A stretch of DNA of 64,000 bases from Volvariella volvacea V23. Taxonomy: Eukaryota > Basidiomycota > Agaricomycetes > Agaricales > Pluteaceae. The position numbers and the translations under genes are program-made. Below are positions 12,571-24,337 of this stretch, in pieces. The notes beneath the pieces are model-generated. The model saw only the letters and a program-made list of their open reading frames with translations. It was not told the origin of the DNA and did no database searches. Position 1 is the stretch's first letter. Each line of letters begins with the position of its first letter. Location of the stretch: the NCBI GenBank assembly GCA_000349905.1, contig KB722740.1, positions 398,750 through 462,749 of the forward strand. The letters run 5' to 3'.

Positions 12571-15500
12571 ATGAGTTATCGACCCGCCAACAATGGCTAT
12601 CCTCCACAGCCTTTGGATCCTTTTTTCGAGGATGACGACTACCCCGATTCAGCTTTCACCCCTCGTCCCATTGCCATGCAATCACAAGAGAGTGGCCTTC
12701 CGTTAGCCAAATCCGCTGTACCTCCTGCTGGATCAGGAGCCTCAAGTACAACGCTTCACGGGACTGGGCAGCCGCAAGGATGGAACTTTGACGATGATGA
12801 CGCTGCAACTCCCTTCCCTGGCTCACATTCCTTTCCTGGTGCCAAGCCACCAGCGACCAAATCCGTTGTCAAATCGAGGGGGTTGGGGTTGAAAGACATA
12901 CAGTGGAAATGGCCGTGGCAGAAGGAGGAGAAACTGGAGGGAGAGAGAATCATTACGCTCAACAATCCAGCTTCTAATGCCGGTTTCAAGTCTAATTTCG
13001 TATCAACCAGCAAATACAACCTTGCCACATTTGTACCCAAGTTTTTGTTCGGTATGTTGAGATCTTCATTAGTTTGCAAACGTCACTTAGATTTATCGCC
13101 GCATGTTATGCTTGCACTCCCAACCCTTTGCCCATCCCAACAGAACAATTCTCTAAATATGCCAATTTGTTCTTCTTATTTACCGCATGCATTCAACAAA
13201 TACCTGGGGTTTCTCCTACGAACCGATATACCACAATTGCACCATTAGCGGTTGTACTGCTCGCCTCTGCTTTCAAGGAGGTGCAAGAAGATTTGGTGTG
13301 CATCGGATTTCTATTTGGATGTCGTGGCATAATCTCCTCACACCTACCATCTATAGAAACGACATCAATCCGACTCTGAGCTCAATTCTCGTAATGCCAA
13401 GGTCCTTTCATCGGATTCGACGTTCTCGGAGAAAAAGTGGAAAGACATCCAGGTTGGCGACGTGGTTCGTCTAGAAAGTAATGATTTCATCCCGGCGGAT
13501 ATGATTCTCATCAGCTCGAGTGAACCGGAGGGATTGTGTTACATAGAGACATCTAATCTGGATGGGTAACGCACTCCACTTTCCCAGCTACTGCACATCG
13601 TTCAACATTATCACATTCCTTTAGCGAAACGAATCTTAAAATCAAACAAGCATCTCCACAGACCTCTCACCTCACCTCTCCACCCCTTGCCCTTGCCCTC
13701 AATGGCTCACTCCGTTCTGAACACCCAAACAATTCGTTGTATACTTACGAAGGAACACTCGACTTGACGACCCCACATGGTGTGCCCAAGCAAGTGCCAT
13801 TAGGACCAGACCAAATGCTCCTCCGTGGCGCACAAATCAGGAACACACCTTGGGTTTATGGTATCACGGTTTTCACGGGTCACGAAACAAAGTTGATGCG
13901 AAATGCAACGTAGGTCGTTCTTTGTTGGCATACACTCCAGCTGTCTCATTTGTTTCATGGTAGTGCGGCACCTATCAAGCGGACTGCTGTCGAACGACAA
14001 GTCAATGTTCAGATCGTATTCTTGTTCATCTTGTTGCTTGCACTTTCAATAGGGTCAACAATTGGAAGCAGCATCAGGAGCTGGTTCTTCTCCAGTCAGC
14101 AATGGTATCTTGTTGAAACAATTTCTCTCGGGGATCGCGGTATGTACCACATCAACACGGCGGTGATAGGGTTCAGGCTAACAATGATGAACAGCTAGGG
14201 GTTTCATTGAAGGTATGCACGCCGCTTTAGCAACTTGCTTGTACTCAATGGGCTTCCAGATATTCTTACTTTTATCATCCTTTACAACAATCTCATCCCG
14301 ATATCCCTAATCGTCACAATGGAAGTTGTGAAATTCCAACAAGCCCAATTAATCAACTCCGATCTTGATATGTATTACGAACGTACTGACACGCCTGCTC
14401 TCTGCCGAACGTCCTCTCTTGTCGAAGAACTCGGTCAAATCGAATATGTCTTTAGTGACAAAACTGGCACACTCACCTGCAATGAGATGGAGTTCATTTG
14501 TTGTAGCATAGGCGGTGTAGCCTACGCCGAGAAAGTAGATGAATCAAAGCGCGATGCGGAAGGTGGGAGCTGGAAGACCTTTGATGAGATGAAAAAGATG
14601 CTGGGGCAGAATGAGAATCCATTTGCTGATGGCACGGGAGGCGGGGGATTGGATGGAGACTCGGTAGAGAGACAGAGGGAAGTTGTAGAAGAGTTTTTGA
14701 CGCTATTGGCGGTTTGTCATACGGTTATTCCGGAGGTTAGGGATGGAAAGACGGTCTATCAGGCTAGCAGTCCCGATGAAGCAGCTCTTGTCGCTGGGGC
14801 TGAGTTGTTGGGCTATCAGTTCCACGTGAGTAGGAAACGTTCCAACTGACATTGCGAAGACTTATGACCACCGAATGGTGATCAGACCCGCAAGCCAAAA
14901 TCAGTGTTCGTGAACATCCAGGGCCAGTCTCAAGAATTTGAGATCCTCAACGTTTGCGAGTTCAACTCAACAAGAAAACGAATGTCAACGGTTATTCGAG
15001 CCCCTAATGGTAAAATCAAGATCTACACCAAAGGCGCGGATACCGTCATCCTAGAACGACTCAGCAAGAATCAGCCTTATACGGAGAAGACCCTTGCCCA
15101 TCTAGAGGTCCGTCTCAAAGCATGACCCCTAAGAGCTTGATATGAATATTCATATTCTGTCAGGATTATGCCACAGAAGGTCTCCGAACACTCTGCATTG
15201 CTTACCGCGAGATCCCAGAACAAGAATACCAACAGTGGGCAGCTATTTATGATCAAGCCGCTGCTACCATCAACGGTCGTGGTGAAGCCCTCGATCAAGC
15301 AGCAGAGTTGATCGAGAAAGATCTATTTTTGCTCGGTGCTACAGCTATCGAAGACAAGCTTCAGGATGGTGTACCAGAGACTATTCATACCCTACAGATG
15401 GCTGGCATCAAAGTGTGGGTCTTGACTGGGGACAGACAAGAAACTGCCATCAACATTGGTATGAGTTGCCGACTTATTGCGGAATCCATGAATTTGGTAA

Positions 15501-17617
15501 GTTTTTGGCAAGCAGGAGGCCGTTCACCCGCGATTCTGACTGATGTACCGCACTTACTGTCGTAGGTCATCGTCAATGAGGAAACTGCGCACGCTACCCA
15601 AGAATTCCTGGAAAAGAGGCTAACCGCAATTAAGAGCCAGCGTAGTGCTGGAGACTCGGAAGATTTAGCTCTCGTTATTGGTAAGCCGCACATCGGATGG
15701 CCTAAATTTGCATGGAAACCGACATACAGTTTTACCGTGATCTAGATGGCAAGAGTCTGACATTCGCACTGGAAAAGGAGCTGTCAAAGACCTTCCTGGA
15801 ACTTGCAATCATGTGCAAAGCCGTTATATGCTGTGAGTCTGGCCATTTCCCGCCGTCTGTCACAGCAAATTCCCTGGGAGAGGCGAGAATCCCGTTCCGT
15901 CCTGTCGCCTTTTCTTGTTTCGGCATTGGTTTCTGACTGCGGATGGTGCGAATGTGATTAGGTCGTGTATCACCGTTACAAAAAGCGCTGGTTGTCAAGC
16001 TGGTAAAGAAGAACCAGAAGGCAATCTTACTGGCTATTGGTGATGGTGCTAACGATGTTAGTATGATCCAAGCTGCACATGTCGGTGTTGGTATTTCCGG
16101 AGTTGAGGTATGCCTTAGGGTTTATGCACTTGCTTATAGTATTCTAATCTCTATGCGCAGGGTCTTCAAGCTGCTCGTTCCGCGGATGTGGCTATATCAC
16201 AATTCAGATACCTCAAGAAATTATTGCTGGTTCATGGTGCCTGGAGTTATCGACGGTTGTCCAAACTGATCTTGTGTACGTACTATAATCCATTACCCAT
16301 GTGCTCGGAGCTAATATGGTCGGTCTAGACTCGTTCTACAAGAACATCGTGCTCTACATGACTCAGTTCTGGGTACGATTTCGACTCCCATACTTGATAG
16401 GCACGCTCACCAATATCCAAATAGTACTCTTTCTTCAACAACTTCTCCGGACAAATTGCCTACGAGTCGTGGACATTGTCTTTGTACAACGTCGTATTCA
16501 CCGTCTTACCACCCCTGGTCATTGGTATTTTCGACCAATTTGTCTCGGCACGTATCTTGGACCGATACCCGCAATTGTACACACTCGGCCAAAAGAATGA
16601 GTTCTTTACGAAGACCCAGTTCTGGATGTGGATTGGGAATGCATTGTTTCAGAGTTTGGTATGTGCTGCAATTATGTCCGTGAGGCTTTAAGGTTTGACT
16701 GGTCCTTAGATTCTTTATGGGTTTTCAATCATCCTATTCTGGGGCGATTTGAAGACAGCCGAAGGTTATGATTCGGGACATTGGTTCTGGGGAACAACAC
16801 TGTATCTCGCGGTGCTGCTGACCGTACTGGGCAAGGCAGCATTGATCTCGGAGTAAGCATCTTTACTACCCGTCGAAACGCCGTGTCTCACCGGGCTTTG
16901 CTCCACTAGCCTCTGGACGAAATACACGGTCGCGGCGATTCCAGGTTCATTCGTCTTCACAATGCTTTTCCTCCCCCTATATGCAGTCGTAGCACCCGCA
17001 ATTGGATTTTCAACCGAATACGCTGGTATTGTGCCTAGATTGTGGACGAATTCGGTGTTTTACTTTGTTCTTATACTTTTGCCGGCCATCTGCCTCGTGA
17101 GAGATTTTGTTTGGAAATAGTGCGTGCACGCTGTCTTCCTTTTGGTTTCTAAACTGACGGTTTGAATGTTGTGTAACAATAGTTATCGAAGGACGTATAT
17201 GCCTTCGTCGTACCATATCGCTCAGGAGCTGCAAAAGTACAATATACCGGACTACAGGCCACGGCAGGAACAGTGCGTTGCTACCTTGGGCGTATACACG
17301 GATGTTACTGACTTTGCTCTCTTTTGCCTCCGTTGTCGCCCCAACCCATTCACCTTTTCCCCTTATATCCACTCCATTGTTCTGTTGCCACGGCTCCTTC
17401 TCCCTAAACACTACAAAACGTCAATTCACAAAATCACCTCCTTATTGTGGGGATTTTCAGGTTCCAAAAAGCTATCAAAAAGGTCCGTGCCTTCCAACGA
17501 ATGCGGAAAAGCCGTGGGTTTGCATTCAGTCAAACGGAAAACGCGAGACAAGACCAGACGAAGCTTATTCGGGCTTACGATACCTCAAAGTCGGGTGCAA
17601 GACCTTCCGGGTATTAG
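12571..17617 (+). CDS. DRS2: P4-type ATPase, Drs2-like aminophospholipid flippase
   Basis: ATP-driven flippase moving phosphatidylserine/ethanolamine to the cytoplasmic leaflet of the trans-Golgi or plasma membrane, needed for vesicle budding; it normally pairs with a Cdc50-type subunit. The start is the ATG at 12571, followed by an acidic Pro-rich N tail. Conserved blocks over about 17 exons are [20 protein letters not shown], actuator motif ETSNLDGETNLKI (split by an intron), [18 protein letters not shown], the phosphorylated Asp in [48 protein letters not shown] and [19 protein letters not shown]. Downstream are [32 protein letters not shown] and the last helices ending DFVWKYYRRTYMP. The C tail includes the [16 protein letters not shown] type of sequence seen in Drs2 proteins. 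The stop is TAG at 17615-17617. All P4 catalytic motifs are present, and the protein should be roughly 1,300 residues. Confidence 0.95.
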
Positions 17618-18916
17618 GCAGGGAGATTCCTTTTGTTCTTTTTGTTCTGGCCTTTCCTGCCTGCATGAAGTGTCCTTATTCGCTCTGTGGGATAGGCGAC
17701 TTCAATGTTCCTAATTGCACATCCCATGCGTTGTGGGCGTCTTGGTAACCTGAGGAAGTGTTCATACTCATGTTCGCCTTGACCTCCTTCGGACTGCATC
17801 CTTCATTACGACCCCTTTGATCTTCATATCTTAACGTTTCTGACCGCTCTTTTTTCACACTTTCTTATGGCCTTAATACTACTTAGATACCGTTGATTGG
17901 GACAATGTATTTTAATATTGCATGCTACCAATTACATTATGCTTCCTGTTCTATTTGTGACAAGGTAGCCATGATAGCGTCTTTGGCCCTGCCCAAGGGT
18001 GGAACACGAGCTTGAGAGTGTGGACGACTACCAAGTCAAAGCTAAGAATTTCTTCCAGCGTGTTGAAACACAACGAACCGGCTTGGGCGGCTTTCTGAGC
18101 ACCGGTTTACGATATCGTCCCTGCAGCGTCCATGAAGCTCGAAAAGGTCCCATGCTGTCGTCATTTCTTGAATATGAATTAGCCCTGCCCTTTTGCTCCG
18201 CAGTCCCTTCCACATGTCCTGTGCGGAAGATGGAGGGATCAGATCAGAGCACAGCCGCTGTGCGAGTGCGCCACCATGGCCAGTGGGGAGCTAAACGCCC
18301 AAATTTGCTGGGTCGTGTACGACCTAATCATGGCAACGGACGCTCAGACGGATGACGTTGACGCCTCGAGAAAGTACATGTTCATAGCATAATAAAGATG
18401 CGCAGAAGACCCTGACGTGCGCGGGGTTAAAGACTTCACGCGGACACTGTCTGCGCCGAGATGTGAGAATGATGGGTGTTAAACGCCTGGAAATTAATCC
18501 GCCATGGGTGTCTAGACGAGCGAGCAGGGATATCCAGACCACAGACCTCGGTCTGCACACGCAGATCTGGACTTGCAGACGGAGTGGAATTGCATGGGGT
18601 GGGACGGAAATGGCCGAGACGGGCCATGACAACGAACAGGACGGGTGATGGGAGCGACTCTGCTCTCAAGCGACAGACTGGTCCTGAATAGCCTCATATA
18701 TACCAAATCTCCCTCCTCTCTTGTCCCGACAGTTCGTCTTTCTTTTTTCCTTCCGAGACTGCGTCTCATTCTCTTATACCTTTTCCCTTCGTTCTTTCCT
18801 CTTCCAGTTTTCTCTCCGCCCTTTCACAAGCCCCGTTCTTTTTTATATCCCTTGCACTCCATTTAGCGTCAGGAACGCCCCCTACAGTACCACCAATCCG
18901 CCCCACCGATATCCTA
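17618..18916. other. intergenic, 1.3 kb
   Basis: Space between the flippase and noxR. Several short open frames on both strands carry no recognisable motif. The last 200 bp form a long pyrimidine tract leading into noxR. No RNA gene was recognised. Confidence 0.5.
18706..18835 (+). promoter_or_regulatory. pyrimidine-rich leader of noxR
   Basis: About 130 bp of almost pure C/T on the coding strand ends some 80 bp before the noxR ATG. CT-rich tracts like this are common around transcription start sites of well-expressed fungal genes. Confidence 0.45.
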
Positions 18917-21038
18917 ATGTCTCTCAAAGCCGAACTCGAAACATGGGCCGCAGCTCTCAAGGCCTACGATGCACAAGAATTCGAAAAGTCCCTCGAGCTC
19001 TTCTCCGTGCGTCCTTGTTATACTATCGTCACAGCGGCTTTTCTGATCATCCAGTGTCTTCTTCCACCAATAGACAATCGCTGAATCCTCCAAGATTTTG
19101 ACCAATATGGGCCTCATTTACGCTACACTTGGAGAGCACGAAGCAGCCGTGGAGCGATTTATCGAGGCAACCCAGCTTGATCAGTATCTAGCCGTGGCGT
19201 GAGTGCCCACTTTTCTATTGTCTCCGATCCTTCTGCCCACCCTCCTCTCGTTCCCCGATTGAATTCCCCGACTAATTATGATCCGCGATTAGTTACTTCC
19301 AATGCGGAGTGTCCAACTTTTTGCTTGCACGCTACGAACTCGCACATAAGGACTTCCAGGAGGCATTCCAATACTTGAGAGGAAATCAAGCCATGTATGT
19401 TGCCATGCTATCGTAACACCCGCGTCGTCTCACATCCATCGCCTCGCTCCAGTAACTATGAGCAACTTGGTCTCAAGTTTCGGCTCTTTTCTGCAGAGGT
19501 CCTGTTCAACAGGGGTCTTTCCCTGATCTATATGGGTCGTCTAGCGGAGGGTTTAGCTGATATGGAGGACGCGAGACGTGATAAAGCGATTGACGACCAC
19601 AATGTTATCGACGATGCCATCGCAGATCGTGGCGAAGGTTACACAGTTTTCAGCATTGTTCGTTGTCATCTCCGCTATCAGTCCCCTTGTCACCCCATTA
19701 ATTACACGCATATAGCCCGTCGGTGTACTCTATCGACCATCAGAGAAGAAGCTGAAGAATGCTGCCCAAAAAGACTACATGGGTCGAGCGGTACGTCCGT
19801 TGTCTCGCGGTGTACTCGCGTTACTCACTTCGGTCTCTTAGAAACTGGTTGCGGCCAGTGACCCTGGTGATGCATATACAGAATTCACTGGAGTGACGCG
19901 TCTGAAGCAGGGTATCTCCCCGGCGAATGTCTACGTTGAGCGGCCTTTGAATGACGGTCCTGGTACCAATCTTAGCCGTAGCGCAACCACACCAAATCCT
20001 GCACCTCTCAGTTAGTTTCCCATTCACCCTTGGCTGTATTGTCGTCTCATCTCTCCCTAGAACCTATTGAAGATAGGTCTGTTGCTCTCGGGCGTTCTAA
20101 GACCACGCTCAATGTACCTGCAAATGCGCGAGAATTGACCTCGGGTCGCGTGGCTTCCCCATCGCCACCTCCTCCTCGGCCGGCAGATTCTAACATCGCA
20201 CGTAGTAACACGCAAATTACGCCGGCAAGGCCTTCGGCCAACGCCATGGCTGGAGGCCCAACCAGGGGGCTATCCGTCCGCCGACCAGATGCAAACCTGG
20301 CTCCTACGAACCCACCAGCACCTCAACCCCCTAATAAAGGTAGGAGTAGGTTATTCGCCCAGTTGTTACATACTTACGCGACCTATGATGACAGGCGGCG
20401 ATTCACGGGTCACCGAGATCTATGACGACTACATTAATGCATATGATGACACGCCCCCTGTGCCCAACCCTAACGACCGTGTAGCAGCATGGGCTCGTAA
20501 TAACGCCAACAATTCAGCTCCCACGAGGGGTCCATCACGGAGTGCTCCAAGCAGCACTTACGCCCCAAGTGCATATGGTGGTGTTGGTTCTGTGAGGAGG
20601 AAACCCACACGTCGAGGCACGCAGCGCGGTGCGCCTAGTCGTTCCCAGTCACTATACGAGGAGGATGAGGAAGGCTATGCTAGTGGAGATTATGACGAGG
20701 GCCCATTCGAGTTAGTTAAAATACGGGTCAAGGTCAGCCTCTAATATTTTTTGTCCCTGAATTCCTATGGCTGACGATGCATATTTCAGCTTCACTACAA
20801 TGATGACGTCCGAGGGATGGCCTTGACACCCGATACACCATTTGAAGAGTTCATGGATAAAGTGACAGCGAAATTCGGAAGAGCGATGAATGGTTTGGGG
20901 CTGAAGTTCAAAGATGAGGATGGTGGAAAAGTTACTCTGAGAGATGAATCAGATTACGAGCTTGCCATTGAAACGGCCAGGGCAGGCTCTCAAGGAAAGG
21001 CTGAAGGGAAATTGGAAATCTGGTGCTCAGACATTTAA
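18917..21038 (+). CDS. noxR: NADPH oxidase regulator NoxR (p67phox-like)
   Basis: Cytosolic activator that joins Rac GTPase to NoxA/NoxB for local superoxide production in hyphal tips and fruiting bodies. The N-terminal tetratricopeptide region (about residues 1-150) reads LKAELETWAAALKAYDAQEF, KILTNMGLIYATLGEHEAAV, AYFQCGVSNFLLARYELA and NYEQLGLKFRLFSAEVLFNR. It continues with the p67phox-type GEGYTVFSI and a VLYRPSEKKLKNA activation segment. The middle is Ser/Pro-rich (ARSNTQITPARP, NKGGDSRVTEIYDDYINAYD). The C-terminal PB1 domain (about the last 100 residues) starts FELVKIRVK and continues LHYNDDVRGMALTPDTPF to LEIWCSDI. The PB1 acidic motif KDEDGGKVTLRDESDYELAI could bind a basic PB1 partner such as Cdc24. 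The start is the ATG at 18917, with about eight short introns. There is no SH3 domain, as usual for fungal NoxR. Confidence 0.92.
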
Positions 21039-21721
21039 AAGTCTCCCTAGCATCTAATTTTCACGACCCTTTCATGACACTCTGCATTTAATTCCCCTTG
21101 CTCGCAGACATACATTGTCTAATGCGATTCACCATAGCGACAATCTCCCTTCTTTCTTCCGCCATACCATTGACGAATTTACCATTCTACCCGTACTTCT
21201 TAAGTGATATCTATGCATTCCCAATCTCATCTACCAAGGCGCTTTCTCTGTAAGGGATTTACCTATTCATCATTGGTTACGACACCTGCTGTTATCGCTA
21301 CCTACCTACCTGTGTTTCTACTTCGTTTCCTTCGCCCTGTATAATTCGAGTTCTCGTGGCCTGCGTATCTAGATAACTGAGGTATCAAACTCAATTGATA
21401 TTGTGTACCAAAGAACGAGCTAACTTAGTTTTGTCGTCATTCATTGTTTCGTTCCGTTATTCTCCTGGTCGGTTGGATAGTTGGTAGCGATATTGGATTG
21501 GTGGGAGGTGATACCTAGGGGTTGGAATGTATTGTAATTCACACCAACTTACACTGTGTAAACCCGAAGAAAGCATCGGCCATGCAGGATGGATGTGATT
21601 GGCTTCCGAAGCCATGATCGAGATCAAACTTTCTTCTGCTGGACCAACCACATCAAACACACCTCACTGTACATACAACCTGCTCGTACTTGGACGAGTC
21701 GAGAGATTCTAGTACTTCAGA
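21039..21721. other. intergenic
   Basis: noxR 3' UTR followed by the promoter of the G-patch gene. Nothing further was recognised. Confidence 0.5.
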
Positions 21722-23486
21722 ATGGGTCTCGCTGGACGAAGGATCAAGCAACGTATAGGAAAAGATCCTAGAAATCTTGCTTGGGCTGATGGTAAGCCAT
21801 GAACCCCATACTTTGATACTTCGTTTCGCGTGTTTTAGCCCTGCCTACCCTACTGCATAAGCAATCTCTGATTACCTCTGGCCTTATTTCTCGTCGTGTA
21901 TTCTGTCCTTACAGATGCTGCAAAATTCGGGGCAAACTATCTAGCTAAATTCGGCTGGGACGCTTCTAAAGGGCTGGGCGTTGAGGGGGAGGGACGGACG
22001 TCGCATATTAAAGTGTCCCAGAAGCTGGACATGCTGGGGATTGGAGCTGCGCATCAGAAAGACCCGAATGGGATTGCGTGGAAGCAGAATAAGGACTTTG
22101 AGAATTTGTTGAAGAGGTTGAATGAGCAGCAGGGTGGAGAGGGGGATGGTAATGGTAATGGTGGAGAGGTGGAGAAGGAGGTGCTTGGAGGTGGATGGGT
22201 CAGAGCGAAGGGAGAGGATGGGATGAAGGAGGGTGGTGAAGAGCCCAAGGACGAGAGCGATGGTGGTGCAGAAAAGGGGCATAAGAAACGAAAGAAGCGA
22301 AAGGCAGAGGAGCAACCTGGTGGTAAAGATGAAGAGGACAAAAGCAAGAAAAAGAAAAAGAAACAGAAGGAGACGGACATGGAGGATGCTAAGAGCGAGG
22401 GCAAGGCCGAACAGAAGGATAAGAAGAAAAAGAGCAAAGGAGAGTCTGAAGACATCACCTCTAAGAAACGCAAAAGGGAAGAGGAAACAGATGCCTCACT
22501 ACTTTCGGAGGATGGACATACCTCCAAGCCCCCTGCTGAACCCGTGCAGGAACCAACACCCTCGACGACACCAGTCGTTCCCCGCCACAGAGCGTAAGTC
22601 GCACTCTCCACTCAGTAAAGATCTTAGTCACTGAGTATCCTTCCTTAGTCACCGAGCACGAGCTATCGCAGCAAAAAGGATGGCAGCAACCTCTGCTGCT
22701 GCCATATCCGAAATTCTAGGTATAGCCCCTACACCTAGCTTAACGACACCACAAATTTCCGAATCTCAGACGCCTCAAGGAACGCTCACGCCTATATCGG
22801 ATAACATAACGATAGAAAACTTGACAACATCTACAAAAAGCGTCGCTGATTATTTCAAGGAAAAGCTGATGGCAAAAGCTCAATCAGGATCAGGGTCCAG
22901 CACCCCAATGGATGTGGGAAGTGATGGAGCGGGACCTTCGAGAGCAGGAATCGGATCAGTGAGCAAGGAGGGGGATGAAGAACATGATGTGCCCAGAGTA
23001 GGCTTGGGTGGTTCAAGGCTACGATTATCTTCGCTAACTCAGACGCATGAGCAAGATGATAGTGCCCAAAGAATAGGTTTGTCAAAGTTTTCATCATTGA
23101 TGTCGTCCACTTTCTTGAAAGCTACGTCTACGCTACCAAGTAAAGACGATGTTCAGGCCAGTGATGAATCAAATGATAGTACCGTGGGTGAGGGTCTGGG
23201 TAAACAGCAGGAGGCTGCGAAGAAGGAAAAGGGGAGGAAAGGAAAGAAAGGGAAGATGAAGGAGGTGGCGAGTGGAGAGGAAGATAGCAAACCGGAGAAG
23301 AAAAAGAAAAAGAAAGCGCTAGAGGAGACTGTTGGAGGGGCTGGTGTGGACGCTGGTGTTGGTGCGGAGGCCAATGCTGTAGAGCCAGATCCTGAAGCAC
23401 AGCAGAAGGATAAAAAGGACAAAAAGAAGAGGAAGGAAAAGGCCGAGAAAAAGGCAAAGAAAAAGGCTCAGGCTAATGAAGTGTAG
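21722..23486 (+). CDS. PXR1: PinX1/Pxr1-like G-patch protein with long lysine-rich tail
   Basis: Nucleolar G-patch protein. Relatives (yeast Pxr1/Gno1, human PINX1) stimulate the Prp43 helicase in rRNA and snoRNA processing, and PINX1 also inhibits telomerase. Three exons (21722-21791, 21915-22593, 22649-23486) give 528 residues. The N terminus MGLAGRRIKQRIGKDPRN is followed by the G-patch (about residues 25-75): KFGANYLAKFGWDASKGLG, HIKVSQKLDMLGIGA and DFENLLKRLNEQ. The rest is low complexity with three Lys/Glu blocks (for example KKRKKRKAEEQ, DKSKKKKKKQKET, KKDKKKRKEKAEKKAKKK at the C terminus) that look like nucleolar signals, plus Ser/Thr-rich spacers. At 528 residues it is longer than yeast Pxr1, mainly through these blocks. 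The ATG at 21722 gives the conserved family start. Confidence 0.88.
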
Positions 23487-23567
23487 TGAAGTAGTACGCA
23501 TATACCCTACCTGCTTTGTATAACGCTCAGCAAGTCAGGTTGGCATTATATTGATGCTCATTAACGG

Positions 23568-23656
23568 GGTGCTATAGTGTAGTGGTTATCACTCGGGATT
23601 TTGAAGTTGAAAGACTAAATCTTCCCGAAACCCAGGTTCGAACCCTGGTAGCACCT
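23568..23656 (+). tRNA. tRNA-Gln (anticodon TTG) with a 17-nt intron
   Basis: The 7-bp acceptor stem GGTGCTA/TAGCACC pairs perfectly (23568-23574 with 23649-23655), with discriminator T. The D arm is TAGTGTAGTGGTTATCA. The anticodon stem CGGGA/TCCCG encloses TTTTGA, which places TTG at positions 34-36. The T arm is CCAGGTTCGAACCCTGG. The loop carries about 17 extra bases right after position 37 (AGTTGAAAGACTAAATC), the canonical site of tRNA introns removed by Sen endonuclease. TTTT follows 5 bp downstream. Confidence 0.93.
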
Positions 23657-23660
23657 AATA

Positions 23661-23664
23661 TTTT
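23661..23664 (+). terminator. RNA polymerase III T-run after tRNA-Gln
   Basis: Four T residues begin five bases after the tRNA discriminator base, the minimal Pol III termination signal. Confidence 0.55.
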
Positions 23665-24337
23665 GGTGGTTTCGCAATGCAAACGATTAGTTGCAAAACA
23701 AAAGTCTAGATTTTGCTTTGTTCACCTTTCCACTACCAATGAAGCTTCAAGCAGCTGCACTGATTGGTTGCGGTGTAATTTTTCCTCCTCTTTGTCCTCA
23801 TTAGGTCTTCCAGAAAAGGGTCACTGACTCTGTCTGAACCCCCAGATTCATAGCGACCCCGGGACACATGGTTTTCACCCAGATCCTCTCCAACGCCTAG
23901 ATCTAAATGAACATTTCCCTCGCTTTCAGACTCGCACTTTGTCGGCGAAATCGAAGAATTGAAAGGGAACACAAACGAGGGGCAATGATTTAAGCATGGC
24001 GCTCTCACAAACGATCACACGCCGGGTATCAATGGTGGGGTAAATCCCAATTGTGTTCAAAGACAGTTCGGATACGAAGTAGCTCGGAGAGCGCCTTCCT
24101 GGATGGTGGTTGGGTCGCTGCCTTCGTCATTGAATCGTTGTCTGTCTGGACTGGTTTTCAGGTGGAGCTGAGTTATTGAGAATTACATCGCGAGACTAGT
24201 CTAAATGTCCCAAAATACTCTACAACGGATTTGATCGACTAATAGGCCAAAGGGGGGGGATACGAAACTAAGGCGTTCTGTGCATGATATAAATATTAAG
24301 AAAAAAAAGTTATTCAAAGGGTACTGCTGAAGCCACC
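23665..24337. other. intergenic
   Basis: Region between tRNA-Gln and the first F-box gene. It contains runs of eight G (about 24252) and eight A (about 24301). No gene was recognised. Confidence 0.5.

Noticed and set aside
17166..17748. Two open frames of more than 150 codons over the 3' end of the flippase gene
   Set aside because: They are shadow frames that run through the last flippase intron and exon. The true frame ends RPSGY at 17617.
22230..23480. Long minus-strand frames rich in Ser/Phe/Leu opposite the PXR1-like gene
   Set aside because: They are the complement of the Lys/Glu-rich repeats (AAG/GAA codons), not independent genes.
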